A stretch of 64,000 nucleotides of DNA, taken from Tractidigestivibacter scatoligenes (GTDB taxonomy: Bacteria > Actinomycetota > Coriobacteriia > Coriobacteriales > Atopobiaceae). Below the pieces are notes generated by a model. The model had not been told where the DNA came from. It did no database searches and saw nothing but the letters and a program-made list of their open reading frames with translations. A program made the translations under genes and the position numbers. The DNA lies in the NCBI RefSeq assembly GCF_001494635.1, contig NZ_LOJF01000001.1:186001-250000 (forward strand), given 5' to 3'. Numbering within the stretch: the stretch's first letter is position 1; the number at the start of each line of letters is the position of its first letter. Of the stretch, positions 47,645 through 56,080 are shown in pieces.

Positions 47645-48502
47645 TTAGAACGCGGGAAGGACGTCCTGACCGTACGTGTCGGAGAGGTACTGCTTGAAGT
47701 CGTCGCTCGTGAGAACGCTGACCAGCGCGGCAATGCGGTCGTCGTCCTTCTTCTCGGGCGTGGTCACGATGTAGTTGGCGTACTGCTCGACGGCCTTGCC
47801 CTCCTTGGACTCCACGGCAACGGCGTCCTTCACGTGGAAGCCGGCCTCGATTGCGTAGTTGCCGTTGATGACGGCAAAGTCAACATCCTGGAGCTGGCGC
47901 GGCACCGCCGCTGCCTCGACCTCAACAAACTGCAGGTTGTGGGGGTTCTCGGCAATGTCGACCGGGGTGGCCTCGAGGTTGTCGGGGTCCTTGAGCGTGA
48001 TGAGGTTCTCCTGCTGGAGGAGAAGGAGCGCGCGGCCCTCGTTGGTGGGGTCGTTGGGAACGGCAATCTGCGCGCCGTCTGCGATGTCGGCCAGGTCAGA
48101 GGACTTTCCGGCGTAGATGCCAAAGGGCTCGTAGTGGATGGCGGCCACGCCCACCAGGTCTGTGCCGTTCTCGTCGTTGTAGTTGTTGAGATAGTTGATG
48201 TGCTGGAAGTAGTTGGCGTCGACCTCGCCCGAGCTTGTCACCTGGTTAGGGATGATGTAGTCGGTGTACTCCTTGGTCTGAAGGTCGATACCCTGCTCCT
48301 TGAGCTTGGGCGCGGCAAAGTTGTTGAGGATCTCTGCGTGGGGCGAGGGGGACGCGGCAACTGTGAGCGTCTGGCTCTGCGCCGAGTCGCTGGCGGAAGA
48401 GCTGCTGGAAGACGAGCTGGAACCGGAGTTCCCGCAAGCAGCGAGGGTGGTTGCGGCAAGTGCGGCGAGGCCGGTGCCAATGAAGTTCCTTCTGGTGAGC
48501 AT
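47645..48502 (-). CDS. metQ: Methionine ABC transporter substrate-binding lipoprotein
   Basis: 285 residues of the NlpA/MetQ family. The signal has both a twin-arginine-like TRRNFIG and a lipobox LAACG, then a Ser-rich linker of ten or more serines. The binding domain shows LTVAASPSPHAEIL, VDANYFQHINYLNNYN, IYAGKSSDLADIADG and the hallmark VPNDPTNEGRALLLLQ. It captures methionine (possibly D-Met or other forms) outside the membrane for MetNI. It is the last gene of metN-metI-metQ and ends at a terminator shared with the convergent GH3 gene. Confidence 0.95.
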   Translation of the reverse strand: MLTRRNFIGTGLAALAATTLAACGNSGSSSSSSSSSASDSAQSQTLTVAASPSPHAEILNNFAAPKLKEQGIDLQTKEYTDYIIPNQVTSSGEVDANYFQHINYLNNYNDENGTDLVGVAAIHYEPFGIYAGKSSDLADIADGAQIAVPNDPTNEGRALLLLQQENLITLKDPDNLEATPVDIAENPHNLQFVEVEAAAVPRQLQDVDFAVINGNYAIEAGFHVKDAVAVESKEGKAVEQYANYIVTTPEKKDDDRIAALVSVLTSDDFKQYLSDTYGQDVLPAF

Positions 48503-48576
48503 GACGGGTTCCTTTCTGTTGGAAAAATGATGAGAGTGGTGGTAGGAGCGCTGCCGAGAAGCGCAACGCGTTCCTG

Positions 48577-49248
48577 CTAGCGGTGGTCAATCTTCTTTGC
48601 GATGGCGTCGCAGGTGCTCTGGATTACCTGCACCAGGATGATGATGAGCACGAGAGTGGCGATCATGACCTCGTCCTGGTAGCGGTAGTAGCCGTAACGA
48701 ATGGCGATGTCGCCCAGCCCGCCCGCGCCAACTGCGCCTGCAATGGCCGTGTAGCCCAGAACCGCGATAAGCGTGATCGAGATGCCGCGGACAATGGAGG
48801 GCAGGGCCTCGGGGAGCAGGGCAGAGACCACGATGCGCGGGATGGACGCTCCGCACGCCTCTGCTGCCTCGATTGCGTCGCGCGGGACCTCGGCCAGGGA
48901 CTGCTCGACCATGCGCGCCACAAACGGCGTGGTGGAGAGCACCAGGGGCGGAATCACGCCCTGCACGCCGGTGGTGGTGCCAACCAGGGCGCGCGTGACC
49001 GGGAACATCGAGACCAGAAGGATGATGAACGGGATGGAGCGCCCAATGTTCACCACCCAACCGAGTACGGCATTCAGGGTGCGCATGGGGTGAAGCCCGC
49101 GCGGTGCGGTGACGCAGAGAACAACGCCTAGGAAGATGCCTATGACGTACGAGAAGGCCGTGGACACAAAGAGCATGACCAGCGTATCGGCCAGTCCCTC
49201 GCCAAGAAGCGAGCCGTACTGGGCGAAGAAGGATGCAAGGCTACTCAT
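48577..49248 (-). CDS. metI: Methionine ABC transporter permease
   Basis: 223 residues with five predicted membrane helices, as in MetI. The EAA loop is VPRDAIEAAEACGASIPRIV, which docks onto the ATPase. Other family marks are NIGRSIPFIILLV and TIAGAVGAGGLGDIAIRYGY. It forms the transmembrane pathway of MetNIQ as a dimer. It overlaps metN by 8 nt, and metQ follows after 74 bp. Confidence 0.96.
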   Translation of the reverse strand: MSSLASFFAQYGSLLGEGLADTLVMLFVSTAFSYVIGIFLGVVLCVTAPRGLHPMRTLNAVLGWVVNIGRSIPFIILLVSMFPVTRALVGTTTGVQGVIPPLVLSTTPFVARMVEQSLAEVPRDAIEAAEACGASIPRIVVSALLPEALPSIVRGISITLIAVLGYTAIAGAVGAGGLGDIAIRYGYYRYQDEVMIATLVLIIILVQVIQSTCDAIAKKIDHR

Positions 49249-49987
49249 CCCAGCTCTCCTTTCCCAGAAGCTGACGGGTCACTTCGTGCTGCGGGTTGGC
49301 AAAGACCTCGGCAACGCTGCCCTGCTCAACGACCTTGCCCGAGACAAGCACTGCCACGTCCTTGCAGATGTCCTCGACAACCTGCATGGAGTGGGTAATC
49401 ACGATGATTGTGACGCCCGTCTCGGCGTTGATCGTGTGCAAAAGGCGCAGGACCGAGGCCGTGCTTGCGGGGTCGAGGGCCGAGGTGGCCTCGTCGCAGA
49501 GGATGTAGTCCGGGTGGCAGGCAAGCGCACGGGCAATGGCCACGCGCTGCTTCTGGCCGCCCGAGAGCTGCGCCGGATAGGAGCTGGCACGGTCTGCAAG
49601 GCCAACGCGGTCCAGGTAGCCCAGGGCCTCCTCGCGGTTCTCTGCCGTGACCTTGCCCGTGCTCGCAAGGTAGGGGAAGCAGACGTTCTCAAGGGCTGTC
49701 TTCTGCGCGAGAAGGCCAAAGCCCTGGAAGATCATCGCCACATGGCGGCGGTACTCGCGAAGTGCGGCGCCCTTGAGGTTGGTCACGTCGGTACCATCAA
49801 CCACCACGCGTCCGGAGGTGGGACGCTCGAGGAGGTTGAGGCAGCGGACCAGCGTTGACTTGCCGGCACCGGAGATGCCAATGATGCCAAACACGTCGCC
49901 GGTGGGGATGGTGAGGGACACGTCGTTTAGGGCGTGGACCTCGCTGCCCCCCTCAAAGGTCTTGCAAAGATGTTCCAGAGAAATCAA
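49241..49987 (-). CDS. metN: Methionine ABC transporter ATPase lacking the NIL domain
   Basis: 248 residues. Walker A GISGAGKST, Q-loop IFQGFGLL, signature LSGGQKQRVAIA, Walker B YILCDEATSAL and the switch His (VITHSM) are complete. Typical MetN is about 340 residues because a C-terminal NIL domain binds methionine and shuts the transporter off. Here the protein ends soon after the ATPase core (KESWDE), so that feedback domain is absent. The next gene overlaps the stop by 8 nt, so this is not a sequencing frameshift at the very end, although a divergent short form cannot be excluded. It is first in the operon, preceded by a short leader ORF. Confidence 0.93.
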   Translation of the reverse strand: MISLEHLCKTFEGGSEVHALNDVSLTIPTGDVFGIIGISGAGKSTLVRCLNLLERPTSGRVVVDGTDVTNLKGAALREYRRHVAMIFQGFGLLAQKTALENVCFPYLASTGKVTAENREEALGYLDRVGLADRASSYPAQLSGGQKQRVAIARALACHPDYILCDEATSALDPASTASVLRLLHTINAETGVTIIVITHSMQVVEDICKDVAVLVSGKVVEQGSVAEVFANPQHEVTRQLLGKESWDE

Positions 49988-50107
49988 AACGTGCGCTCCG
50001 CTCGATGCCGCCTGCTGGTAAAGTGCACGACCCTGTGCAAAAGCCGTGCTGGTAAGACGCCCGGTCCCTTCGCGCTGGCGGCCCGTGCCGGGTGATGCGG
50101 CAGGCTG

Positions 50108-50185
50108 CTAGCGACGAGGGTGCCCGGGCTTGGGCATCTGCTGGCGCATGAGCGCAAAGGTGTATGTGCTGCTCGTCGTGTTCAT
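50108..50185 (-). CDS. Candidate leader peptide upstream of metN, 25 residues
   Basis: ATG 50185 to TAG 50108, reading MNTTSSTYTFALMRQQMPKP and five more residues. The ATG lies 8-9 nt after a strong -10 box, so the transcript probably starts at or within a base or two of the ATG and is leaderless, as is common in actinobacteria. Three of 25 codons are Met. The 120 nt between its stop and metN is GC-rich and could fold into alternative hairpins. An attenuation role for methionine supply is a hypothesis; no SAM riboswitch consensus was found. Confidence 0.4.
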   Translation of the reverse strand: MNTTSSTYTFALMRQQMPKPGHPRR

Positions 50186-50193
50186 GCTCCAAC

Positions 50194-50222
50194 ACTGTAG
50201 CTAGCGTCTGGCTGAATCTCAA
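50194..50222 (-). promoter_or_regulatory. Promoter of the metNIQ operon
   Basis: On the minus strand TTGAGA (50222-50217) and TACAGT (50199-50194) are separated by exactly 17 bp. It is directed at metN and ends 8 bp before the leader ORF. Confidence 0.7.
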
Positions 50223-50276
50223 ATCGTTATTCGCGTTGACTGGCTATCGCGTCAGGTGATAGCAGTGGACGAGCGC

Positions 50277-51674
50277 CTATGCGCGCTCTGGAATCACGGC
50301 ATCCACGCAGAAGGTCGTCCCGTTTGCCGAGAAGGCAAGCGTGCCACCGTAGCGCTCGACGATCGCCTTCATCGAGCGTGTGCCAAAGCCGTGGTTGAGA
50401 GGGTCGCCCTTAGTGCTTGCCGGCACGTCGCCTTTGAAGCTCTTTGCACTGGCAGTGGGGTCGTAGTAGTTCTCCACGTGGATGGTCACGGTTCCGGCGC
50501 GCCTGCGCACGATGAGCGAGATGGACCTCCTTGCCGCATCGTCCAGGTGCTCTACGGCCTCGATAGCATTGTCGAGCGCGTTGCCAAAGAGCGCGTAGAG
50601 GTCGGCGGGCGCCATGAAGTCCAGCGCGGCGCCGTCCGCCACGCAGGTGAGCGTGATCTTGCGGCTCTCGCAAAGCAGACTCTTCTCGGAAAGGATGGTG
50701 TCAAGGGCGTCGTTGCCGGTGCGGACCTTGGAGTCGTACACGTCGATCTCTTGCGCGACGTTCTCGAGCACCGCCTTGTCGACGGCCTTGTCTCCCGCTG
50801 CGAGCGAGCGAATCTGGTGGCGTAGGTCGTGGCACTTGATGTTGATGGCTTCGATGTTCTCGCGCGAGAGCTGGTACTGGCGCTCCTGCTCGGCGAGGAG
50901 ACGCTCGGTGGCGGCCTTCTCGGAGGAGAGCTGGCGCACCACAACAAGCTCCACCTCGGCGATGATCACAAAGACGCAGATAAGCACGTGGAACAAGCGC
51001 AGGCATAGGACGATGGGCAGCGGCAGGCTCACGGTGACAACGTACTTGAGGATAAGGTCAAAGCCGATGATGCCAAACATCACCACGACGATCATGGCGA
51101 GCATGGCCGGGTTTCTCTGACCCTCCAGGCCCTTGGAGTCGATGCGCCCAATGAAGAGCAGGTAGGCCACTACATAGGTTGCGGCACAGCTTATCGCGGT
51201 GAGCCACGCGTTCTCGCCCGGCACAATGCCCGGAACGCCTGCGGCGGTGAGGAGAAGCCCAACAGTCTCTCCGAGTCCGCTGGCAAGGTTCTGAAGAGAG
51301 TAGCCGGCCGTCGCGCAGAAGATTGCGGCCCACGGGCTTATCTCGAAGCAGGCGAGAAGCGATGGGATGGTGACGAGGAGGAACAGAGAGCATGTGATAA
51401 GCATGGGGACGAGGGCGTAGCCAAGCCCATACTCGAGTGCCCCCGGATGATAGTTCGATAGATCGGGAATCTGCAGGAATACGTTGATACATGGAGTAAG
51501 CATGCCTGCCGCAAAGACCGCTGCGGTTATCGCCGCGGCGCGACGCCAGGGGTGCGGCCTTGTTGGCTGTCCATGAGCAAACAGGCATGCCGCAATCATG
51601 ACCTCGACAAACAGCAGGGTTGCCCGCGTGGCGTACACCATTCCTAGAGCAGGCCATTGGCTCCAATCGCTCAT
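50277..51674 (-). CDS. GHKL sensor histidine kinase (AgrC-like), module 2
   Basis: 465 residues from ATG 51674. The N-terminal 250 residues carry about seven membrane helices. A linker helix leads to NIKCHDLRHQIRSL, the phospho-acceptor box, and the GHKL ATPase has GNALDNAIEAVEHL and HGFGTRSMKAIVERYGG. It is strongly similar to the module 1 kinase over the cytoplasmic half, less so in the membrane half, suggesting that the paralogues sense different signals through similar output domains. It overlaps the regulator stop by 4 nt (ATGA). The leader and promoter of metN lie just beyond its stop codon. Confidence 0.9.
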   Translation of the reverse strand: MSDWSQWPALGMVYATRATLLFVEVMIAACLFAHGQPTRPHPWRRAAAITAAVFAAGMLTPCINVFLQIPDLSNYHPGALEYGLGYALVPMLITCSLFLLVTIPSLLACFEISPWAAIFCATAGYSLQNLASGLGETVGLLLTAAGVPGIVPGENAWLTAISCAATYVVAYLLFIGRIDSKGLEGQRNPAMLAMIVVVMFGIIGFDLILKYVVTVSLPLPIVLCLRLFHVLICVFVIIAEVELVVVRQLSSEKAATERLLAEQERQYQLSRENIEAINIKCHDLRHQIRSLAAGDKAVDKAVLENVAQEIDVYDSKVRTGNDALDTILSEKSLLCESRKITLTCVADGAALDFMAPADLYALFGNALDNAIEAVEHLDDAARRSISLIVRRRAGTVTIHVENYYDPTASAKSFKGDVPASTKGDPLNHGFGTRSMKAIVERYGGTLAFSANGTTFCVDAVIPERA

Positions 51675-52387
51675 ACGGTGCCCCCGAAGTAGCGCGCGAG
51701 CGTCTCGAGACAGGGCTTCTTGCACGAGCGGCTAAAGAAGAGCGAGGTTCCGTCATCCAGCTGAATGGAGTCGCCAAGCACCGCACTCACGTGGGACATG
51801 TTGGCGAGACACCCTTGGCTCACGGTGATGAAGAGGCCTTGCGGGAGTTCTTCTCGCGCGCCGCTTATGCTCCCGCGCCGGCGGAGCGGATGGTCGATGC
51901 CGGTCACGTGATAGAGAAGGTCGTGCTTTGCGCGCTCGACATAGGCGATGTCCCGTACGTCGACCACACGCGTGCCGCCTGCGGTGGGAAGGACAATGGT
52001 GCGCGTAGCGTTCTTCTCCATTGCGCGGAGGGCTCGCCCCATGCGCATGGCAAAGTCGCCGTAGCCAACCGGCTTGACCATGAAGTCGAGCGCGTCCACC
52101 TGATAGCCCTTTACAGCGTACTGGGCGAGGTTCGTTACGAAAATGAGCGGGGTGGTGGCGTTCTCCTCGCGCAGCATCTGCGCCGTCTCCATGCCGTTGA
52201 TGCCCGGCAGGTCGATGTCCATGAAGATGAGGTCGACTGCGTCGGCGGACGAGAGGTCAAAGGCGGTTGCAAGGCGGGTCACCAGGAAGCGGATTCCGTG
52301 CTCCGCGGCAAAGCGCTCGAGGTGCGCGGAGAGCGTGCTTGCCGCCTGGTCGTCATCCTCGACAATCAGCACCTTGTAGGTGTCCAC
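51671..52387 (-). CDS. LytTR response regulator, module 2
   Basis: 238 residues from GTG 52387, which has GAGG 8 nt upstream and starts directly with VDTYKVLIVEDDDQAA. A very long open frame continues upstream to 54097, but it is antisense to the GH3 gene and was rejected. Receiver: Asp in LIFMDIDLPG, FVTNLAQYAVKGYQVDALDF and KPVG. LytTR: DIAYVERAKHDLLYHVTG and FITVSQGCLANMSHV. It is first of a two-gene operon with its kinase. The GH3 gene at 52535 diverges 148 bp away. Domain by domain it matches the module 1 regulator. Confidence 0.9.
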   Translation of the reverse strand: MDTYKVLIVEDDDQAASTLSAHLERFAAEHGIRFLVTRLATAFDLSSADAVDLIFMDIDLPGINGMETAQMLREENATTPLIFVTNLAQYAVKGYQVDALDFMVKPVGYGDFAMRMGRALRAMEKNATRTIVLPTAGGTRVVDVRDIAYVERAKHDLLYHVTGIDHPLRRRGSISGAREELPQGLFITVSQGCLANMSHVSAVLGDSIQLDDGTSLFFSRSCKKPCLETLARYFGGTV

Positions 52388-52419
52388 ACCGTTCACCTCG
52401 ATTCCGATTCTGTCCCGGC

Positions 52420-52438
52420 GGTGACGGATTTGGTCACC
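52420..52438. promoter_or_regulatory. Inverted repeat between the LytTR regulator and GH3 genes
   Basis: GGTGAC-N7-GTCACC, in the 148 bp divergent spacer. A candidate operator for control of either gene; the module 1 spacer does not contain the same sequence. Confidence 0.4.
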
Positions 52439-52534
52439 CCTTGTCTTTTCCAAGCTTAGCTGAACTACCTTTCCACTCGAATTGAAGTTTGGGCGGGTGT
52501 GCGTCCCGCCTGAGAAAGCAACGGAGGGGAGAAG

Positions 52535-55500
52535 ATGGGAAAGAAGAACCAGAAGGGTTCCGGCGGAGTGCGTACCGTGAGCCGTGCCCGCAAGGTGGGG
52601 AGAGTCATCAAGACCATCCTCAAGTCTGCCCTGGTAGTCGTACTGGCGGTGCTTATGGTCGCCGTCAACGTGATTCTGCCGGGCAACGGAATGATCGTGC
52701 GCATGGTCAACAACATGGCCGGCTATCAGCAGTCGTGGGACAACTCCAAGGCGAACACCGAGGGGCTGGACCTTGACTACTACAAGGCCGACTATGACAA
52801 GGACAGCATTCGCGATGCCGAGGAGAGCCTCGACCGCCAGATTGCAAACGAGGGCTACGTCCTGCTCAAGAACGACGACAACACCATGCCGTTTGAGCAG
52901 GGCACGACGTTTAGCTTCTTCGGGGAGTCGGTGAAGAACCTCACGGCGACCCAGAGCATTATGACGATGTTTACAGGCGCCAGCGGCGACTCCAGCAAGC
53001 TGACGAACTCCTTTGAGAGCCGCGGTCTCCACGTGAACCAGACACTTCTGGACTTCTACACCAAGGGTGCCGGAAGCAAGTACTCCATGGGTCGCGGTTC
53101 GATCAGCTTTGGCGCAGACGAGGACTTCCACATCAACGAGTGCCCGTTCAGCGAGCTTGAGTCGACGGACGGTCTGTTCGACTCTGCCAAGGGCACCGTT
53201 CCCGTCTTTGTGATGCGCCGAGTTGCCGGCGAGGGCCGTGACATGCCTCGCTCCATGTACCGGTACGCATCGAGCAAGGAGGACCAGGTCAAGAGCTACC
53301 TCGAGCCCGACTCGACGGAGCTTGAGATTCTCCAGTACATCAACGACAACTTCGACAACGGCGTGGTTGTTGTCAACACCGCCTCGGCGCTGAACCTTGG
53401 GTGGCTCAAGCAGTTCCCCAACATCAAGAGTGTGCTGTTCGTGCCCTCTACCGGCACCTACGGCACCGACTCGCTGGCGGCCATCTTCTCTGGTGAGGTC
53501 AACCCCTCCGGCAAGACGGTCGATACCTTCGAGGCGAACTCGCTCAACTCTCCGGCCGCCCAGAACTTTGGCGACTACCAGTACGTCGACGCAGACGGCA
53601 ACTACACCGGGCACGCCTACGTCTCGTATGCCGAGGGCATTTACGTTGGCTATCGCTACTACGAGACCCGCTACGAGGACGCCGTGCTTGGGCAGGGCAA
53701 CGCCGGGGACTTCGACTACGACAGCGAGGTTGTCTACCCGTTTGGCTATGGCCTTTCGTACACGAGCTTTGACTGGGCCAACTACAAGACGACCTGGGAC
53801 GGCAACACCTGCACAGTCTCGATTGACGTTACCAACGCGGGTAACGTAGCGGGCAAGGACGTTGTCGAGGTCTACGCGCAGAGCCCCTACACCGATTACG
53901 ACCGTGCCAACGGCGTCGAGAAGAGCGCCGTCCAGTTGGTGAATTACGGCAAGACCAAGCTCCTCGAGCCCGGCGAGACCCAGACGGTCACCGTCACCTT
54001 CGACCAGGACGCGCTCAAGGCGTACGACGCCAACGGAGCGAAGACCTACATCCTGGACGCGGGCACCTACTACATCACCGCCGCCCACGACTCGCACGAC
54101 GCCGTGAACAACGTGCTTGCGGCCAAGGGGTCAAACGTCTCCGGCAACGCCGCGCTTGTGAACAGCTACGTGCCGTCAAACACGGAGGTCGACACCACCA
54201 CCTACGCCACCGACTCCAAGAGTGGTAGCCAGGTGACCAACCTCTTCGACGACGCAAAGGGCGACATCACCTACCTCACACGCGCGGACTGGGAGGGTAC
54301 CTTCCCCAAGCACGACGGAGAGCCTGACGAGAACAACGTCTCTACCTGGGGCGCCGAGATCAACGGCACCGATGCGGACGGCAATCCCGCTGCGTACACG
54401 TGGGTCAAGGTTGCGGACTCCTCGCTTGTCGAGAAGCTCAACTCGCTCGACTCTGGTAATCCCGTGGACGACTCCGCCATTACCGATACCCCGGTGTATG
54501 GCAAGGACAACAGCGTCAAGCTCATCGACCTGCGTGGCAAGGCGTACGACGACCCCATGTGGGACCAGCTCCTCGACGAGCTCACCGCGGATGACTACCG
54601 CGAGCTCATCGGCCACTCGGGCTATGGATCGGAGTTCATCCAGTCGATTGGCAAGCCGTTCAACATCGACGCGGACACCGCGGCAGGCCTCATCTACGGC
54701 GGAACCGGCATGATGTTCTGCTCGCCTGTGGTCATGGCGCAGACTTGGAACCAGGAGCTTGCCACCGCCTACGGCACCATGATCGGCAACGAGGCGAACA
54801 TCGGCGGAACTACCGGCTGGTACGCGCCCTCGATGAACATTCACCGCACGCCCTTCACGGGACGTAACGGCGAGTACTACTCAGAGGATCCCGTCATCAG
54901 CGGCACCGTGGCTTCTCTCGAGATCAAGGCAGCGGCGGAGAAGGGCGTGTACTCTACCATCAAGCACTTTGCCCTCAACGACCAGGAGAACCACCGCGGT
55001 GACGGTGGCACGGAGCGCGGATGCGCCACGTGGGCCAACGAGCAGGCCATCCGCGAGGTCTTCGTCAAGCCCTTCGACATCTGCATGCACTCTACCGGCG
55101 CGGTTGATGAGAACTACGTCGAGAAGGGCGCCGACGGCAGCTACTCCATGGCGATGACCAAGGTCGATGCCTGCCAGGCCATCATGAGCGCCTTCAACCG
55201 CGTTGGCGCAACGTGGGCGGGCGGCAACTATGCCCTGCTCACCGGCCTTGCTCGTGACGAATGGGGCTTCAACGGCTGGATCATCACCGACTCCGCCAAC
55301 TCCGCTGGCCCGTACATGGACTCTAGCCAGATGATTCGTGGTGGCGGCGACTCGCGCCTGCGCTCCAACGAGAACAACTACACGTACGACGCGAACAACT
55401 CTGCCGAGTACCACTATGGTCGCGAGGCAATCCATCACCTGCTGTACGTCACCGCTAACTCGAAGGCGATGGAGGGCGCAATGCCCGGCAGCGTCTACGT

Positions 55501-55675
55501 GCCCGGCATGCAGGTTATCACCAAGGTGACCATTGCCGTGAACGTGGTCTCCATCGGCCTGATTGCGCTGGTGTTCTGGACCGGCTGGCGCAACCACAAG
55601 AAGCGCGCGGCCGAGCGGGCTGCCGCTGCTTCAGCGACGACGAGCGCTGCTGACGGCGACGGTGGCGAGGCGTAG
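52535..55675 (+). CDS. GH3-family protein with reversed domain order, membrane-anchored (module 2)
   Basis: 1046 residues. A basic N-terminus and a membrane helix (about 31-50) act as anchor. Domain order is as in 44612-47563: sandwich domain first (EGYVLLKNDDNTMPF, VVVVNTASALNLGW, PFGYGLSYTSF), a fibronectin-III-like part (VSIDVTNAGNVAGKDVVEVY), then the catalytic barrel (GWYAPSMNIHRTPFTGRNGEYYSEDP, Lys810-His811 in IKHFALNDQENH, nucleophile Asp919 in GWIITDS). A C-terminal helix near residues 1000-1020 and an Ala-rich tail follow. Both ends may therefore be in the membrane, with the enzyme outside. It is divergent from the module 2 regulator, which probably controls it. GGAGGGGAGAAG precedes the ATG. 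Confidence 0.88.
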   Translation: MGKKNQKGSGGVRTVSRARKVGRVIKTILKSALVVVLAVLMVAVNVILPGNGMIVRMVNNMAGYQQSWDNSKANTEGLDLDYYKADYDKDSIRDAEESLDRQIANEGYVLLKNDDNTMPFEQGTTFSFFGESVKNLTATQSIMTMFTGASGDSSKLTNSFESRGLHVNQTLLDFYTKGAGSKYSMGRGSISFGADEDFHINECPFSELESTDGLFDSAKGTVPVFVMRRVAGEGRDMPRSMYRYASSKEDQVKSYLEPDSTELEILQYINDNFDNGVVVVNTASALNLGWLKQFPNIKSVLFVPSTGTYGTDSLAAIFSGEVNPSGKTVDTFEANSLNSPAAQNFGDYQYVDADGNYTGHAYVSYAEGIYVGYRYYETRYEDAVLGQGNAGDFDYDSEVVYPFGYGLSYTSFDWANYKTTWDGNTCTVSIDVTNAGNVAGKDVVEVYAQSPYTDYDRANGVEKSAVQLVNYGKTKLLEPGETQTVTVTFDQDALKAYDANGAKTYILDAGTYYITAAHDSHDAVNNVLAAKGSNVSGNAALVNSYVPSNTEVDTTTYATDSKSGSQVTNLFDDAKGDITYLTRADWEGTFPKHDGEPDENNVSTWGAEINGTDADGNPAAYTWVKVADSSLVEKLNSLDSGNPVDDSAITDTPVYGKDNSVKLIDLRGKAYDDPMWDQLLDELTADDYRELIGHSGYGSEFIQSIGKPFNIDADTAAGLIYGGTGMMFCSPVVMAQTWNQELATAYGTMIGNEANIGGTTGWYAPSMNIHRTPFTGRNGEYYSEDPVISGTVASLEIKAAAEKGVYSTIKHFALNDQENHRGDGGTERGCATWANEQAIREVFVKPFDICMHSTGAVDENYVEKGADGSYSMAMTKVDACQAIMSAFNRVGATWAGGNYALLTGLARDEWGFNGWIITDSANSAGPYMDSSQMIRGGGDSRLRSNENNYTYDANNSAEYHYGREAIHHLLYVTANSKAMEGAMPGSVYVPGMQVITKVTIAVNVVSIGLIALVFWTGWRNHKKRAAERAAAASATTSAADGDGGEA

Positions 55676-55718
55676 CGGTACAGGCGCCAAACGCGTTGTT
55701 GCGCGACAGCGTTGAACG

Positions 55719-55755
55719 AGGCGGGCCTGCCCCTTGTGGGTGGGCCCGCCTTTCT
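55719..55755 (+). terminator. Terminator of the GH3 gene
   Basis: AGGCGGGCCTGCCC with GGGTGGGCCCGCCT (14 bp with small mismatches, 5 nt loop), then TTTC. Confidence 0.82.
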
Positions 55756-55810
55756 CGGCATATGGGTGCTCGTCCTTCTCGGTTCCCTATGTGGCTGTCT
55801 GCGCGTCTTG

Positions 55811-55903
55811 GTGCGAAAACGTACGCGAAAACAATTACTTCGTTGCAGCGGTGACGTTTCCCCAGGAAAGCAACGAGCCGCATTGTTTTCGTGTGCGCTT
55901 TTG
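55811..55903. repeat. R4 repeat, copy 1
   Basis: It ends with ATTGTTTTCGTGTGCGCTTT plus TG, identical over 22 nt to 57407-57428, and carries GTTTCC and ACGC-AAAAC upstream as the other copy does. The left part GCGAAAACAAT is the inverted form of the right part. 55904-56080 shows no other feature except the start region of the next gene. Confidence 0.65.
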
Positions 55904-56080
55904 ACGCCGCCGATGCCGCCGCCGACGCTGCCGACGGACCTGTCCAGGCCCGCCCGGGGTTGCTCGACTGCAGCACCACTGCGCCACCGCTTACCGAGCG
56001 ACGTGCCGCTTGCCTATGGCTTGATGCGTCGTATGTCTCGCCTGAGTATCCTTTCGACACAACTAAAGTTAGGGTGTGCC

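Noticed and set aside
49988-50230. SAM riboswitch before metN
   Set aside because: None of the conserved SAM-I core segments could be found; a promoter and short ORF fit better.
44558-54097. Antisense frames of 784 and 808 codons over the GH3 genes (44558-46912 and the 5' extension of the regulator at 51671)
   Set aside because: Same codon-bias effect. For the regulator, the receiver domain begins at GTG 52387 with a ribosome site, so the upstream part is not coding.
55712-56080. 123-codon upstream extension of the gene at 56081
   Set aside because: It runs through the GH3 terminator and the R4 repeat, is low in complexity, and has no ribosome site.
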